From Trebonia sp. (lineage in GTDB: Bacteria; Actinomycetota; Actinomycetes; Streptosporangiales; Streptosporangiaceae): 19,900 nucleotides of DNA. Each line of letters opens with the position of its first letter. The first letter of the stretch is position 1. Both the position numbers and the translations under genes were made by a program. The stretch lies in NCBI GenBank assembly GCA_030038035.1, contig JASHPP010000282.1, positions 1 to 19,900 of the forward strand, given 5' to 3'. Of this stretch, positions 1 through 7,575 are shown in pieces. Under the pieces are notes generated by a model, which was not told the origin of the DNA, did no database searches, and was given only the letters and a program-made list of their open reading frames with translations.

Positions 1-513
1 GTGGACGCCAATCTCGAGATCGTGGCCACGTTCGACGGCGGCGAAGGAGGCTGGTCCGGCGGCAGTCACTGCGCGATCGTCGAGGTCGACACCGAGACCG
101 GCATCGTGAAGGTGGAGCGGTACGTCGTCGCCGAGGACTGCGGCGCGCTGATCAACCCCGCGGTCGTCGAGGGCCAGATCCGCGGCGGCGTCGCCCAGGG
201 CATCGGCGCGGTACTGCTGGAACGGTCGGCGTATGACGAGGACGGCAACTGCCAGTCCGCCACGTTCATGGATTACCTGCTGCCGACCGCGTGCGACGTT
301 CCCCGCATCGAGATCGAGCACCTGGAGACCGTGCCGCTCGACGCCGACGTCAACTTCCGCGGCGTGGGCGAGGGCGGCATGATCGTCGCGCCGCCCACGC
401 TCGTGAACGCGATTGAGGACGCGCTGTCGCCGTTCGGCGTGCGGATCTACGAGCAGCACCTGCCGCCGGCCCGGATCCTGGAGCTCATCGCCGCGGCCGG
501 CCCGGGCGCATGA
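1..513 (+). CDS. Xanthine dehydrogenase / CO dehydrogenase family large (molybdopterin-binding) subunit, C-terminal part
   Basis: This is the last 170 residues of a molybdenum hydroxylase large subunit; the gene begins before the window, so the GTG at base 1 is an internal codon. The family oxidises aldehydes, purines, CO or related substrates at a molybdopterin-cytosine-dinucleotide centre and works with FAD and 2Fe-2S subunits. Visible family landmarks are the ETGIVKVERYVVAEDCG stretch (about residues 32-48), INPAVVEGQIRGGVAQGIG (51-69), the DYLLPTACDVP segment and the G-V-G-E motif (121-124), which carries the conserved glutamate next to the molybdenum site. The stop overlaps the start of the following methyltransferase by ATGA, so the two are probably translationally coupled. 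The substrate cannot be told from this part; the active-site loop that defines true CoxL is outside the window. Confidence 0.93.
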   Translation: MDANLEIVATFDGGEGGWSGGSHCAIVEVDTETGIVKVERYVVAEDCGALINPAVVEGQIRGGVAQGIGAVLLERSAYDEDGNCQSATFMDYLLPTACDVPRIEIEHLETVPLDADVNFRGVGEGGMIVAPPTLVNAIEDALSPFGVRIYEQHLPPARILELIAAAGPGA

Positions 514-1292
514 AGCGTGACTTCGGTGGTCAGGCAGCGGCCTGCTACCGCAGGTACCGGCACGGATACCCCAGCGCTGTCATCGACGCTCTCGCGGCCG
601 CCTTCAAGCTGACCGGCCAGGACGTGACCGTCGATCTGGGCTGCGGCACCGGTCAGCTGAGCCTGCCGATAGCCCGGCGGGTACGAGCTGTGATCGGCAT
701 GGACGTTGAACCGGACATGCTCCAGCACGCCCAGCAAGCTGCCCGCGACGCGAACGCACGCAACGTGATGTGGATGCTGGGTGCCGACACCGATATCCCG
801 GCACTGCGCTGCCTGCTCGGAGACCGGTCGGTTGCCGCGGTCACGATCGCTCAGGCCCTGCACTGGATGAACCACCAGGACCTGTTCCGGGCCGCCATCC
901 CGCTGCTGCGCCCGGGCGGCGGTATCGCGGTCGTCACCAACGGGACGCCGCTGTGGCTGCAAGAAAACGACTGGTCCCGGGCGCTGCGTGATTTCCTTGA
1001 GCACTGGCTGGGCACCACGCTGACGAATGCGTGCGGCACCGACGAGCAGAGCCAGCAGCGTTACCGGCACGATCTGGCAGCGGCGGGGTTTGACGTGTTC
1101 ACCACCGCCGTCGACTATGTCGCGACCCTCGACCTCGACGAGTTGGTCGGCGGCGTTTACTCAGCGATGGGCCAGCGGATACCGGCCGCCAGCGAGCGGT
1201 CCGCTTTCGCCGGGCAGGTCCGCGCGGCCGTAGCCCCGCAAGATCGCTTCTGCGAGCGCGTGCACGTCGCGATATTGATCGGCACCCGATAA
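510..1292 (+). CDS. Class I SAM-dependent methyltransferase (paralogue of the gene at 13780)
   Basis: A 260-residue cytosolic methyltransferase of the Methyltransf_11/25 type. Motif I is VDLGCGTGQ (residues 41-49), the acidic end of strand beta-2 is in GMDVEPDML, and post-motif LLRPGGGIAVVTNGTP is typical of small-molecule methyltransferases. The ATG at 510 overlaps the stop of the upstream molybdoenzyme subunit, so it is probably co-expressed with it, although no role in that enzyme is known to me. The acceptor substrate is unknown. The protein at 13780-14592 aligns with it end to end, about 60% identical by eye, sharing blocks such as LGADTDIPA and AVTIAQALHWM. It converges with the MBL gene, leaving only about 22 bp between stops with no obvious hairpin. 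Confidence 0.9.
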   Translation: MKRDFGGQAAACYRRYRHGYPSAVIDALAAAFKLTGQDVTVDLGCGTGQLSLPIARRVRAVIGMDVEPDMLQHAQQAARDANARNVMWMLGADTDIPALRCLLGDRSVAAVTIAQALHWMNHQDLFRAAIPLLRPGGGIAVVTNGTPLWLQENDWSRALRDFLEHWLGTTLTNACGTDEQSQQRYRHDLAAAGFDVFTTAVDYVATLDLDELVGGVYSAMGQRIPAASERSAFAGQVRAAVAPQDRFCERVHVAILIGTR

Positions 1293-1314
1293 CAACGCTT
1301 CCTTGCGGACCGGT

Positions 1315-2058
1315 TCATTGCAGGCTGATGACAAGGCCGGGGGCCGCGACGTCGATATCGCCGCCGTAAGGTGCGGCGGCGGCGTCTCGCGCCCGGTCGT
1401 GGCTGGTGCCCGGCCACAGGTGGGTCAGTATGAGCCGCCCCGCGCCGGCGCGGGCCGCGTGCCTGCCCGCATCGGCGGCGCTGGACAGGTACGGCCGGGA
1501 GTCATCCGGGACCTGGTCAGCGTAGGTTGCCTCGGCCAGCAGCAGGTCGGCACCCCGCGCTAGCTCCGTCACCGCTTCGGCCGGGCCGCTGTCACCGGTG
1601 TAGGCCATCGCCCGCCCCGCTGCGGTCAGCCGGATGCCGATGTTAGGCAGCCAGTGCGGAAGGAGCCGGGTCCAGGCGCGGAACGGCCCGATCTCCAGGC
1701 TCGCGCCAGCGGTGACGACGTGGACCTCGTATGCGCCTGCCAGGGTCTGCGGGCGATCCAGGGCCAGCACCGCATCCAGCGCCCCGGCCAGCGCGTACAC
1801 CGGCAGCGGCGGTGCCGGATCATCACCCAGCGCCCGAGCCCGCAGCAGCGGATTGAGGTCGGCGCAATGGTCGGGATGCCCATGGCTGACGAACACCGCA
1901 TCGACCGCGTCAGCGGCCGCGAGCTGCAGCAATCGCGGCACCGTGGCGTACCCCGGATCGATCAGCAGCCGGAAACCGTCCTGCTCGACCAGGTAACCGC
2001 TGCACCCCCGGCCCGCTTCAGGCCAAGCACCGCACCCGCCCAGGACAGTCAGCCGCAC
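1315..2058 (-). CDS. MBL-fold metallo-hydrolase (RNase Z-like / phosphodiesterase-like subgroup)
   Basis: A 247-residue metallo-beta-lactamase-fold hydrolase. The metal-binding signature S-H-G-H-P-D-H is at residues 58-64; further ligands are likely in the AYTGDSGP segment and the C-terminal LILTHLWPG. The N-terminus MRLTVLGGCGAWPEAG matches the usual start of this RNase Z/cAMP-phosphodiesterase-like subgroup. I chose the GTG at 2058 rather than the GTG two codons upstream (2064): TAGCGT at 2065-2070 lies exactly six bases before it, the spacing of a leaderless promoter, and there is no Shine-Dalgarno. The substrate is unknown. The next gene upstream on this strand ends 49 bp before 2070. Family confidence is high; start confidence is moderate. 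Confidence 0.9.
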   Translation of the reverse strand: MRLTVLGGCGAWPEAGRGCSGYLVEQDGFRLLIDPGYATVPRLLQLAAADAVDAVFVSHGHPDHCADLNPLLRARALGDDPAPPLPVYALAGALDAVLALDRPQTLAGAYEVHVVTAGASLEIGPFRAWTRLLPHWLPNIGIRLTAAGRAMAYTGDSGPAEAVTELARGADLLLAEATYADQVPDDSRPYLSSAADAGRHAARAGAGRLILTHLWPGTSHDRARDAAAAPYGGDIDVAAPGLVISLQ

Positions 2059-2064
2059 CTGCAC

Positions 2065-2070
2065 ACGCTA
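2065..2070 (-). promoter_or_regulatory. -10 box of a predicted leaderless promoter (MBL gene)
   Basis: TAGCGT on the minus strand fits TANNNT and ends six bases before the GTG at 2058. No Shine-Dalgarno is present. The same hexamer at the same spacing precedes the methyltransferase at 14602. Confidence 0.45.
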
Positions 2071-2119
2071 GCCCGTCCGGCCATCCCAAACGACTTCGGC
2101 AACCGAGACCATCCGCTCG

Positions 2120-2650
2120 CTAGCCTCGGGGCCGGCGGCGCCACCACGGCAGGGGTCGCCGCGGCGTTCGCGTCGCCTGTCCGGGCCCGGCCAGCTCGAA
2201 GTACACGACCCGCGAGGTGCCGTCGGGCAACTCGATGGTCAGCATGTCCAGCATGCGGTCGCCGGCGCGGGCGGCCGCCTGCGCCGCCATCCGCCATCCC
2301 TTGCCGCCGGCAGCCAGGCCGGCTGGCAGGCCGAACCGCTCTACCAGGTACATCTGCTCGGCCCGGATCCGGACGGGGTGCTCGGCAAGGCCGCCGATCA
2401 GCACCGGGTCGGCGGGGGAGTTCCCAGATCCGGCATCGAACATCCCGCCGCGCCAGCTCGCCCCGCAGCCCCGGCATAGCCAGTGGGCGCCGCTGTGGTC
2501 GGCCAGCCTGTCTATGGCGCCACCGGCTTCGATCTGCCCGGACGCAAACAACGGGGCGAGCAGCGCGTTGGGTGCCCCGTACACCACGGGCACCACCGCG
2601 CGGCTGCCGCAGGCGCGGCAGGCCGGTTCGCCAGCCGTATCGCCGGTCAC
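2120..2650 (-). CDS. Zinc-ribbon hypothetical protein
   Basis: A 176-residue soluble protein with two Cys pairs, C-R-A-C (residues 11 and 14) and C-R-G-C (59 and 62), separated by a segment containing PVVYGAPN and a glycine-rich turn. This C-x-x-C, Y-G-x-P, W-x-C-x-x-C arrangement occurs in small actinobacterial zinc-ribbon proteins of unknown function. The central part (about residues 85-150) is rich in alanine and ends in a strand-like LTIELPDGTSRVVYFEL; the Arg/Pro/Trp-rich last 25 residues look unconstrained, so a late frameshift is possible. It starts with GTG and has no Shine-Dalgarno; TATAAC lies six bases upstream (2657-2662). It probably precedes the MBL gene in the same direction without overlapping. 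No function is proposed. Confidence 0.65.
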   Translation of the reverse strand: MTGDTAGEPACRACGSRAVVPVVYGAPNALLAPLFASGQIEAGGAIDRLADHSGAHWLCRGCGASWRGGMFDAGSGNSPADPVLIGGLAEHPVRIRAEQMYLVERFGLPAGLAAGGKGWRMAAQAAARAGDRMLDMLTIELPDGTSRVVYFELAGPGQATRTPRRPLPWWRRRPRG

Positions 2651-2656
2651 GACCCG

Positions 2657-2662
2657 GTTATA
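2657..2662 (-). promoter_or_regulatory. Possible leaderless -10 box (zinc-ribbon gene)
   Basis: TATAAC on the minus strand ends six bases before the GTG at 2650. The last base departs from TANNNT, so this is weaker than the other leaderless candidates in the window. Confidence 0.25.
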
Positions 2663-2853
2663 CCCCCGCTGCCGAAAGCCCGCTGATCGCGAGCCTGCCG
2701 ATCGGCACCGGCTTCACCCCCGCGGCCATCCGGCCAGCACGACGCGAGCGGTTCCAGCACGGGTCGCACCCTCCGCGCGCATCGCCGTTCGGTGCGACGG
2801 CATAGTCGCAGGCCGGGTGCTGGGGGACGCGCCGGAAGATTCGTTAGGTGCTG

Positions 2854-3441
2854 TTACCACGGCACCGCAGTTCCGTCCCAGGAGAAGAACCCACCGGAGG
2901 GCCCGTCGTCTGGCAGCAGGGCGAGCCGGATCGCGCCTGCCGCCGCCTCGGCCGGGTCGCCGCCGCTGGCGGCGGCGGTGGCGTTGAGGCCGGTCCGGCG
3001 CAGGCCGGGTGCCAGCGCGTTCACCTTGATGCAGGCACCGGCCAGGGCGTGCGCGTAGAACACGGTCAGCGCGTTCAGCGCCGTCTTGGATGACCGGTAG
3101 GCGGCGTAGCTGCCCCGGTGCGGAAACTGCGGGCCGGTGGCCCAGGCCAGCGATCCGGTGCCGCTGGAGATGTTCACTATCCGCGGATGCGCCGACCGCC
3201 GCAGTGCCGGCAAGAAGGCGTTGGTCACCGCCATGACCCCGAAGACGTTCGTCTCGTAGATGCGCCGGACGGCGCTAAGGTCTTCCCGGTCCGCCGTCTT
3301 GTCGTCGCCGGAGACGCCGGCGTTGTTGATCAGGATGTCCAGCGCGCCCACCTGGCGCGCGGCGGCGTCGATGCTCGCGGCGTCGGTCACGTCCAGGACG
3401 AGCAGCCGGGCATCGCCGCCCAGCGCGACCGAGTTCTGCAT
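2854..3441 (-). CDS. Short-chain dehydrogenase/reductase lacking the N-terminal cofactor-binding region
   Basis: A 195-residue SDR-family protein. The middle and C-terminus are good: LDVTDA (residues 16-21), N-N-A-G (39-42), the catalytic serine in VNISSGTGS (92/93) and Y115-x3-K119. Missing is the first beta-alpha-beta unit with the TGxxxGIG dinucleotide-binding motif, about 45-55 residues that normally precede LDVTDA. I looked through the roughly 120 bp up to the neighbouring phosphorylase gene and saw no glycine motif in any minus-strand frame, so the missing part is deleted rather than shifted. A leaderless-type -10 (3449-3454) in front of the ATG means it may still be transcribed. Without its cofactor site it is unlikely to be an active oxidoreductase; it is probably a decaying gene. 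Confidence 0.72.
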   Translation of the reverse strand: MQNSVALGGDARLLVLDVTDAASIDAAARQVGALDILINNAGVSGDDKTADREDLSAVRRIYETNVFGVMAVTNAFLPALRRSAHPRIVNISSGTGSLAWATGPQFPHRGSYAAYRSSKTALNALTVFYAHALAGACIKVNALAPGLRRTGLNATAAASGGDPAEAAAGAIRLALLPDDGPSGGFFSWDGTAVPW

Positions 3442-3448
3442 GGTGCCG

Positions 3449-3454
3449 AAGCTA
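3449..3454 (-). promoter_or_regulatory. -10 box of a predicted leaderless promoter (truncated SDR)
   Basis: TAGCTT on the minus strand fits TANNNT and ends seven bases before the ATG at 3441. There is no Shine-Dalgarno. Confidence 0.35.
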
Positions 3455-3560
3455 TCTCGCCGGGCCGGCCCGGTACGGGCCGGGCCGCCGTCGAGCCTGG
3501 CTGCACTCCCGGACTACTGCCGAACTCGCGCAGACCGGCGGATCCAGCTCGTCAGGCGGA

Positions 3561-4385
3561 TCACGCGTGGGCTGCGGATCCCGGATTATCAGGTGGGGAT
3601 TCTTGCTGGCTGAGTGCGTGCAGGGCGGCGTCGAGCAGCCGGATTGAGGCCTGGCGGAGCGTGGGGGTGCCGAAGGCGTGGGTCCACCGATCCTCGGCGA
3701 GAAGGTGATCGCTGATCGCGAAGGCGGCGGCCACGTCGACGCCGCGGTACCGGCCGACGGTAAACAATGCCGCTGCTTCCATTTCTACGCACACAACTCC
3801 CTCGGCCTGGTAGCTCTGCGCCTCCGCCACGGTTTCCCGGAACGGCGCGTCGATGGTCCAGGCCAGGCCAGACCGCGGAGTGCTCCCGCCGGCCGTCAGC
3901 GACTGTGCCAGCCGGCGGGTGAGCGTTTCCGACGGCCAAGCGAACTTCTCGGCGGGCGCGTAGTGATGCGACACTCCTTCGTCGCGGATCGCGCCGGTGC
4001 ACACTACCGCCTCGCCGAAGCTGCACTGCGGTTGCAGGCACCCGGCCGCCCCGATGGAGATGAACTCCCGGGCGCCGAGGGCAATGAGCTCTTCCAGCAC
4101 CGCTGTCGCCGCAGGCGCCCCGATGCCGAACCCGCCCACGACCGCGATGGTGCGCACCCCGCCGCCGGTAAACCACAGCGACCTCCACGGGCCGGGATAT
4201 CCCGTGGTAGGCCGCACACCGCGTGCCCTCAGCTCATCGAGCAGGAACTGCTGATAGGTGAAAATCACCGCATCGGGGGCCCGCACCGCGCCGCTCGCCG
4301 TCAGGTTCGCGACAACCTCGGTGGGCGAGAAGATGGCCTCGTGCCCGTGCTTGCCTGCGAAGTTGGGATACGACGCGGCTGGCAT
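3561..4385 (-). CDS. Nucleoside phosphorylase (PNP/UDP phosphorylase family)
   Basis: A 274-residue cytosolic enzyme of the PNP_UDP_1 family, which splits nucleosides with phosphate to give a free base and ribose-1-phosphate, a salvage reaction. Family features are VVGGFGIGAPAA (about 82-93, phosphate side), FISIGAAGCLQP (108-119), and the nucleoside-binding VCVEMEAAALFTVG (198-211), followed by an AISD segment that usually carries the acidic residue contacting the base. The length is near the family norm, with an N-terminal extension of about 25-30 residues. Sequence alone does not separate uridine from purine nucleosides. The ATG at 4385 is preceded by TAGATT at leaderless spacing. The downstream SDR relic is on the same strand about 120 bp away and is functionally unrelated. 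Confidence 0.88.
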   Translation of the reverse strand: MPAASYPNFAGKHGHEAIFSPTEVVANLTASGAVRAPDAVIFTYQQFLLDELRARGVRPTTGYPGPWRSLWFTGGGVRTIAVVGGFGIGAPAATAVLEELIALGAREFISIGAAGCLQPQCSFGEAVVCTGAIRDEGVSHHYAPAEKFAWPSETLTRRLAQSLTAGGSTPRSGLAWTIDAPFRETVAEAQSYQAEGVVCVEMEAAALFTVGRYRGVDVAAAFAISDHLLAEDRWTHAFGTPTLRQASIRLLDAALHALSQQESPPDNPGSAAHA

Positions 4386-4391
4386 CTCGCG

Positions 4392-4397
4392 AATCTA
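4392..4397 (-). promoter_or_regulatory. -10 box of a predicted leaderless promoter (nucleoside phosphorylase)
   Basis: TAGATT on the minus strand fits TANNNT and ends six bases before the ATG at 4385. No Shine-Dalgarno is visible between the two. Confidence 0.5.
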
Positions 4398-4518
4398 GGC
4401 CGCGCACACGGCGCCGATCAACCGGATATAGCCGCGCCAGCGGACCAACGCTCACCAGCTCGTCACCGTTCAGATCGGCGGCTCCGCGCGCGTTCCCGTG
4501 CAGCTGCCCGGTCGTGGT

Positions 4519-5373
4519 TTAGTCCCACCAGAAGGTCCATGCCGGTACGCTCAGCACGCAGAGCGCTAGGCCGGGGACAGTGTCCAGGCCGGGCACAGCG
4601 GTGCCCATCTCGCTCTTTCCGTGCTGGCACTCGTCACAGAAGACGTGCTGCTCAGCGGCAAGACGCAGGGCAGCGTCAGCGGTCCGGGGCGGCCGTTCGA
4701 CCAGGAGTCTGATCCTGTCGAAGCCGATCTGCAGCAGCCGGGCGCCGAACCGGTCTTCCCATGAGCGCAAGACCGCGGTGATGGGCAGCGGCGTAGGCAG
4801 CCTGTTGGCGGCTCCGGTCCAGCCGATCCGCGCCAGGACGTCGGCAGGCCGGTCAGCGACCGCCAGCCCGATCCGTGCTGGTCGCCGTGACCAGGCCAGC
4901 GCGAGATGGAGCTCCCTGAGGTCCCGGGGCGTTTTCTCGGCGGGGGCCAGGCCGGGGAACCTGCGGCTGAACGGCAGCCGCACGAGAATGTGCACGGGGT
5001 CTTCGGCGTGGCCCTCGGCCAGCGGCTCAAGCCGCGAGTTCCACCAGGACTCCAGCAGCGCCTCCGCGTCCAGCCGGTCCAGCTCAGCGGAATCGGCGGG
5101 ATCTTCGAACTCTCCCTCGTCCCACGGCCGCTGTGTGCTGCCCGGATCGGCGGCCCCGCCTTCTAGGCCTTCTAGCAGGAAGGGCACCAGCCCGGTCTGC
5201 GGGTGCGCGGCCGACAGGGCAGCCCAGATCTTGTCGGGCTCGGGCACAGGCTGAATCGTCGCCCAGGCAACCGGCTGTCTCGTGCCGTAACCAGAGACGA
5301 TGTGCACCCCGGCCGGGAGGGCCACCGAGCCGATCCGCAGCGGTCCCTCTCCCGGCAGCCCTTCTGTGATCAT
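4519..5373 (-). CDS. DUF4253 domain-containing protein
   Basis: A 284-residue soluble protein with a DUF4253 domain over roughly its last 120 residues: RIGLAVADRPADVLARIGWTG, then LRSWEDRFGARLLQIGFDRI and RLAAEQHVFCDECQHG, with the usual aromatic C-terminus (AWTFWWD). The N-terminal half (acidic, residues 60-110) is less conserved and includes ESWWNSRL. The function of the family is unknown; it is found in cytosolic proteins of actinobacteria, sometimes near polymorphic-toxin immunity genes, but no toxin gene is seen here. The ATG at 5373 has GAGGA six bases upstream, a good ribosome-binding site. A small open frame (5370-5528) overlaps the start by ATGA. Confidence 0.85.
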   Translation of the reverse strand: MITEGLPGEGPLRIGSVALPAGVHIVSGYGTRQPVAWATIQPVPEPDKIWAALSAAHPQTGLVPFLLEGLEGGAADPGSTQRPWDEGEFEDPADSAELDRLDAEALLESWWNSRLEPLAEGHAEDPVHILVRLPFSRRFPGLAPAEKTPRDLRELHLALAWSRRPARIGLAVADRPADVLARIGWTGAANRLPTPLPITAVLRSWEDRFGARLLQIGFDRIRLLVERPPRTADAALRLAAEQHVFCDECQHGKSEMGTAVPGLDTVPGLALCVLSVPAWTFWWD

Positions 5374-5528
5374 GTCCGTCCTCGGTCATGCCTGCTTGGA
5401 TGCTCAGATGGCGACCATGATGCCGCCCGGTTCAGACATCCGCCGGCGCACGTGCCCGCTGCGGGAAGCTGCTCCTTACCGGGATAGCTGCCAGTGAACG
5501 TCAGGATCTCAGAACCGAAGTTCTTCAC
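5370..5528 (-). CDS. Possible small ORF upstream of and overlapping the DUF4253 gene
   Basis: A 52-codon frame starts at GTG 5528, has GAGG five bases upstream, and ends at a TGA that overlaps the ATG of the DUF4253 gene (ATGA). The peptide begins VKNFGSEILTFTGSYPG and has two cysteines (C-A-G-G-C). I do not recognise it. The ribosome-binding site plus the four-base overlap is the only argument for translation; codon bias is modest and no homology is known, so it may be chance. Confidence 0.2.
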   Translation of the reverse strand: MKNFGSEILTFTGSYPGKEQLPAAGTCAGGCLNRAASWSPSEHPSRHDRGRT

Positions 5529-5983
5529 CAGGACCTCAGGCTCGGTGCGTCACCCGGCGCGCCGCCGATCGCTTCGTGTGGGCAGTGAGGCTCTGTCTGC
5601 CGGCCAACGGGCGAACCGGCACACTCCCGGCCGTGGCTCATCGCGGGCCCACCGCCACCCCGTACGGGACCTTCTGGCCGGTGACCAGCATGGTCACCCC
5701 GGTGCCATCCAGGTCGGCCTCACATACCTTGCCAACCTCGTCACGGCCGCGCAGATCAACCAGATCAGTTATAGCTGACTACGGCCGTCCCGCGCCGAGG
5801 CACGTCGCGCCGAACGGCTATGCGCGCGCGCAAACTGGTAACGGCTTGATCGCCGAAACCCGCCTAAGCCGGCCGGACTGCATAAAAATTCGTGATCGCC
5901 GAATCAGGCCAAGCACTCTGCACACCGAGTCTGCGGGGTAAGGGAGGGGCTGCCCGGTGACGTGCGATGAGGCAACTCGATTG
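5374..5983. other. 610-bp stretch without an intact gene
   Basis: The stretch holds the upstream region of the DUF4253 gene, the possible small ORF (5370-5528) and the propeller-gene relic (5638-5776). The remainder, about 5780-5983, has stops in all frames and somewhat lower GC (for example around 5880-5910). I see no RNA gene, clear terminator or mobile-element end. Confidence 0.5.
5638..5776 (-). pseudogene. Relic of a YWTD/NHL-like beta-propeller gene
   Basis: On the minus strand one frame reads about 45 codons to a TGA at 5638-5640, including EADLDGTGVTMLVTG and then QKVPYGVAVGP. The pattern DLDGTGVxxLVTGQxxPxGVAVGP is a repeat unit of six-bladed propeller (low-density-lipoprotein-receptor YWTD / NHL-like) proteins common in actinobacteria. 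Only about one blade is present; no further blade follows in any frame on either side, and there is no start. I read this as a leftover of a deleted gene. A chance match is possible but the 25-residue agreement with the repeat makes it unlikely. Confidence 0.55.
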
Positions 5984-6517
5984 CTAGCCGTCGCACTCGC
6001 CAGGCAGGCGGCCGGAAGCTGGGTCGGCAGGCCAGGCCGTGACGGTGTAGAGGAAGCACTGCGGGGCCAGGGTGCGCACGTGCACCGTGGCGACGTCAGG
6101 TTCGCCGAGCAGACGATGGATGATCGGCTCCAGATCGGCGTCGTCGGTGACCACCGTGTTGTGGTCGTAGTTCATCGTGTCATCGGCCCGGTAGGTGCGC
6201 AGGACCCGCGGGCCGGTGGCCAGCTGGCTGGGCAGCCGGCCGGCCGGCTGGTAGCCGTCGCAGCGGGCCGCGTGGATGTAGACCGGGCCGACTTCTGTCC
6301 AGACCGAGGGGTGGTCGAACGGCGCGTAGGAGATCAGCGTGATGTGCTCACCTGGCTGGGCGTAGCGCAGGCAGCAGCGCAGCGGCTCGCCCTGGCCGGT
6401 GGCGGCGAACGGGCGAAGCCGGTTGCCGTGGCCGTCGCTGCCGGTGCGGTAAACGATATCGAGACGGGCGGGATCGATGGCCTGCGCGAACAGGCCGGTG
6501 TTTGTGCTGGTATCCAT
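5984..6517 (-). CDS. DUF1203 domain-containing protein
   Basis: A 177-residue cytosolic protein matching DUF1203 along most of its length: PLRCCLRYAQPGEHITLISYAPF (about 43-65), GPVYIHAARCDGY (about 75-87), LPSQLATGPRVLRTY, and a C-terminal half ending in VHVRTLAPQCFLYTVTAWP. The function of the family is unknown. I place the start at ATG 6517; a TTG at 6526 in the same frame would add three residues, and neither has a convincing Shine-Dalgarno or -10 box at leaderless spacing. It is transcribed away from the HEAT-repeat gene, with about 330 bp between the two starts. Confidence 0.85.
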   Translation of the reverse strand: MDTSTNTGLFAQAIDPARLDIVYRTGSDGHGNRLRPFAATGQGEPLRCCLRYAQPGEHITLISYAPFDHPSVWTEVGPVYIHAARCDGYQPAGRLPSQLATGPRVLRTYRADDTMNYDHNTVVTDDADLEPIIHRLLGEPDVATVHVRTLAPQCFLYTVTAWPADPASGRLPGECDG

Positions 6518-6526
6518 ACCATGCAA

Positions 6527-6849
6527 ACGCTCGGCCGCGCCGGAACGTGAGGCGGCGCCTGCCCGTCATCCGAGATGACCGCTGCATAAGTTTTCATCGC
6601 GGCAAGAGCCAAGGATGCGCGCTTGTGCCGCGGAGGGGGCTGCTGACATCGCCTGCGCTGTCGTTGCCGCCGACGTGCCGGGCGCGGAGCGCCCTGCCTG
6701 GAGCCACCGAGTCCCAGCGCGAGCCCATTCAGCGAAGCCGCGCGCGGCTGTTCCGGTCGTTTCGGTGACCAGTGCAGTCAAGGGTTCGACGCAGCCGCCG
6801 GCGGGATAATCCGTGGTCCGGGCGCCCGGCCGGGGCTATCGTCTGGACG
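6527..6849. other. Divergent intergenic region between DUF1203 and HEAT-repeat genes
   Basis: These 323 bases hold the upstream regions of two divergent genes. Apart from the -10 box at 6837-6842 I see no gene, clear palindrome or RNA. Frames open through it on both strands have the amino-acid make-up of antisense shadows. Confidence 0.4.
6837..6842 (+). promoter_or_regulatory. -10 box of a predicted leaderless promoter (HEAT-repeat gene)
   Basis: TATCGT fits TANNNT and ends seven bases before GTG 6850. No Shine-Dalgarno lies between, which helps fix the start of the HEAT-repeat protein. Confidence 0.4.
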
Positions 6850-7251
6850 GTGGGACGGTGGAGCAAGATCGCTGAGAAGGCAGGGATCGGCCTGCCGGCC
6901 GCCGAGGGGCGCACAGCCAAGGATGCTATCGACGGGCTGCTGGAGCTGTCCCGGAGCGAGGAGAGCGGGGCTCGCCAGCTCGCCTGCAGGAACCTGTGCA
7001 CCTGCCATGTCCGGGCCGACGATGACCGGGTGTGGACGAGGTTGCTCGAGCTGGCCGCGGATCCCGATCCAGGAGTCCGCGGCGACGTGATCCACGCCAT
7101 CACCGACAGCACGCCCGCGCCCCGGGTCCCGGCTGTGATCCAGGCCCTGGAATCCCGCCACAACGACCCGGACGTGGGGATTCGCCGGCAGGTCCGAAAA
7201 ACCCTCGCGCACTACCGCCGGACCGGCAAGGTAACCGACGCGGCCCGCTAG
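6850..7251 (+). CDS. HEAT-repeat domain-containing protein
   Basis: A 133-residue protein made of two to three HEAT-like helical repeats: SGARQLACRNLCTCHV, then VWTRLLELAADPDPGVRGDVIHAI, then VPAVIQALESRHNDPDVGIR, ending with RQVRKTLAHYRRTGKV. HEAT repeats form curved helical scaffolds that bind other proteins or nucleic acid; no catalytic motif is present. The frame is open further upstream to 6772, but those residues (basic, Arg-rich) do not look like coding sequence, and GTG 6850 has a -10 box at leaderless spacing. It is a small, possibly stand-alone adaptor of unknown partner. Confidence 0.72.
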   Translation: MGRWSKIAEKAGIGLPAAEGRTAKDAIDGLLELSRSEESGARQLACRNLCTCHVRADDDRVWTRLLELAADPDPGVRGDVIHAITDSTPAPRVPAVIQALESRHNDPDVGIRRQVRKTLAHYRRTGKVTDAAR

Positions 7252-7575
7252 CGTGCCGAATTTTCCGATGCCGTCGGCATGGCTGCATTCACTGCAGCAG
7301 CAAGCCGTCGGCCCTTCATAACCGCCTGGGCGACGTAGGGCTCATCCCGGCGATCTGCACTGAGCAGGCGGAGGCCCGCCCGCTGGCACACCGAACTCGG
7401 CGAACAGCTGCGACATTGGCGGGCCGGCCCCGGCTGGTGTCTGATCAAGCCCCGGCGCGGTAATCCTGGTTCAAATTTTTCCGGTTTCGCACCGCGAGGG
7501 TGTCCTCTCCGGGCGGGCCCGTCCGTCCTTCTCCCGGTGGCGCTCGCCACCACGCGGAGAGAAACGAGGAGACCG
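7252..7575. other. Intergenic stretch upstream of the SnoaL-like gene
   Basis: The 324 bases contain no clear gene. A minus-strand frame ending at 7248 reads PYVAQAVMKGRRLAAAVNAAM near its end, which looks protein-like, but I do not recognise it and the frame upstream is poor; it may be a relic. The last part is the leader of the next gene, with a small dyad GGTGGCG/CGCCACC at 7535-7550 and a good ribosome-binding site. Confidence 0.35.

Noticed and set aside
7460..7490. GGTTCAAAT resembling a tRNA T-loop
   Set aside because: No acceptor, D or anticodon stems can be paired around it, and the T-stem is not complementary.
7501..7528. TGTCCT-N17-CGTCC as an ECF-type promoter before the SnoaL-like gene
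   Set aside because: The match to known ECF -35/-10 motifs is loose in GC-rich sequence, and no second copy was found before the DGPF gene, which would be the expected target.
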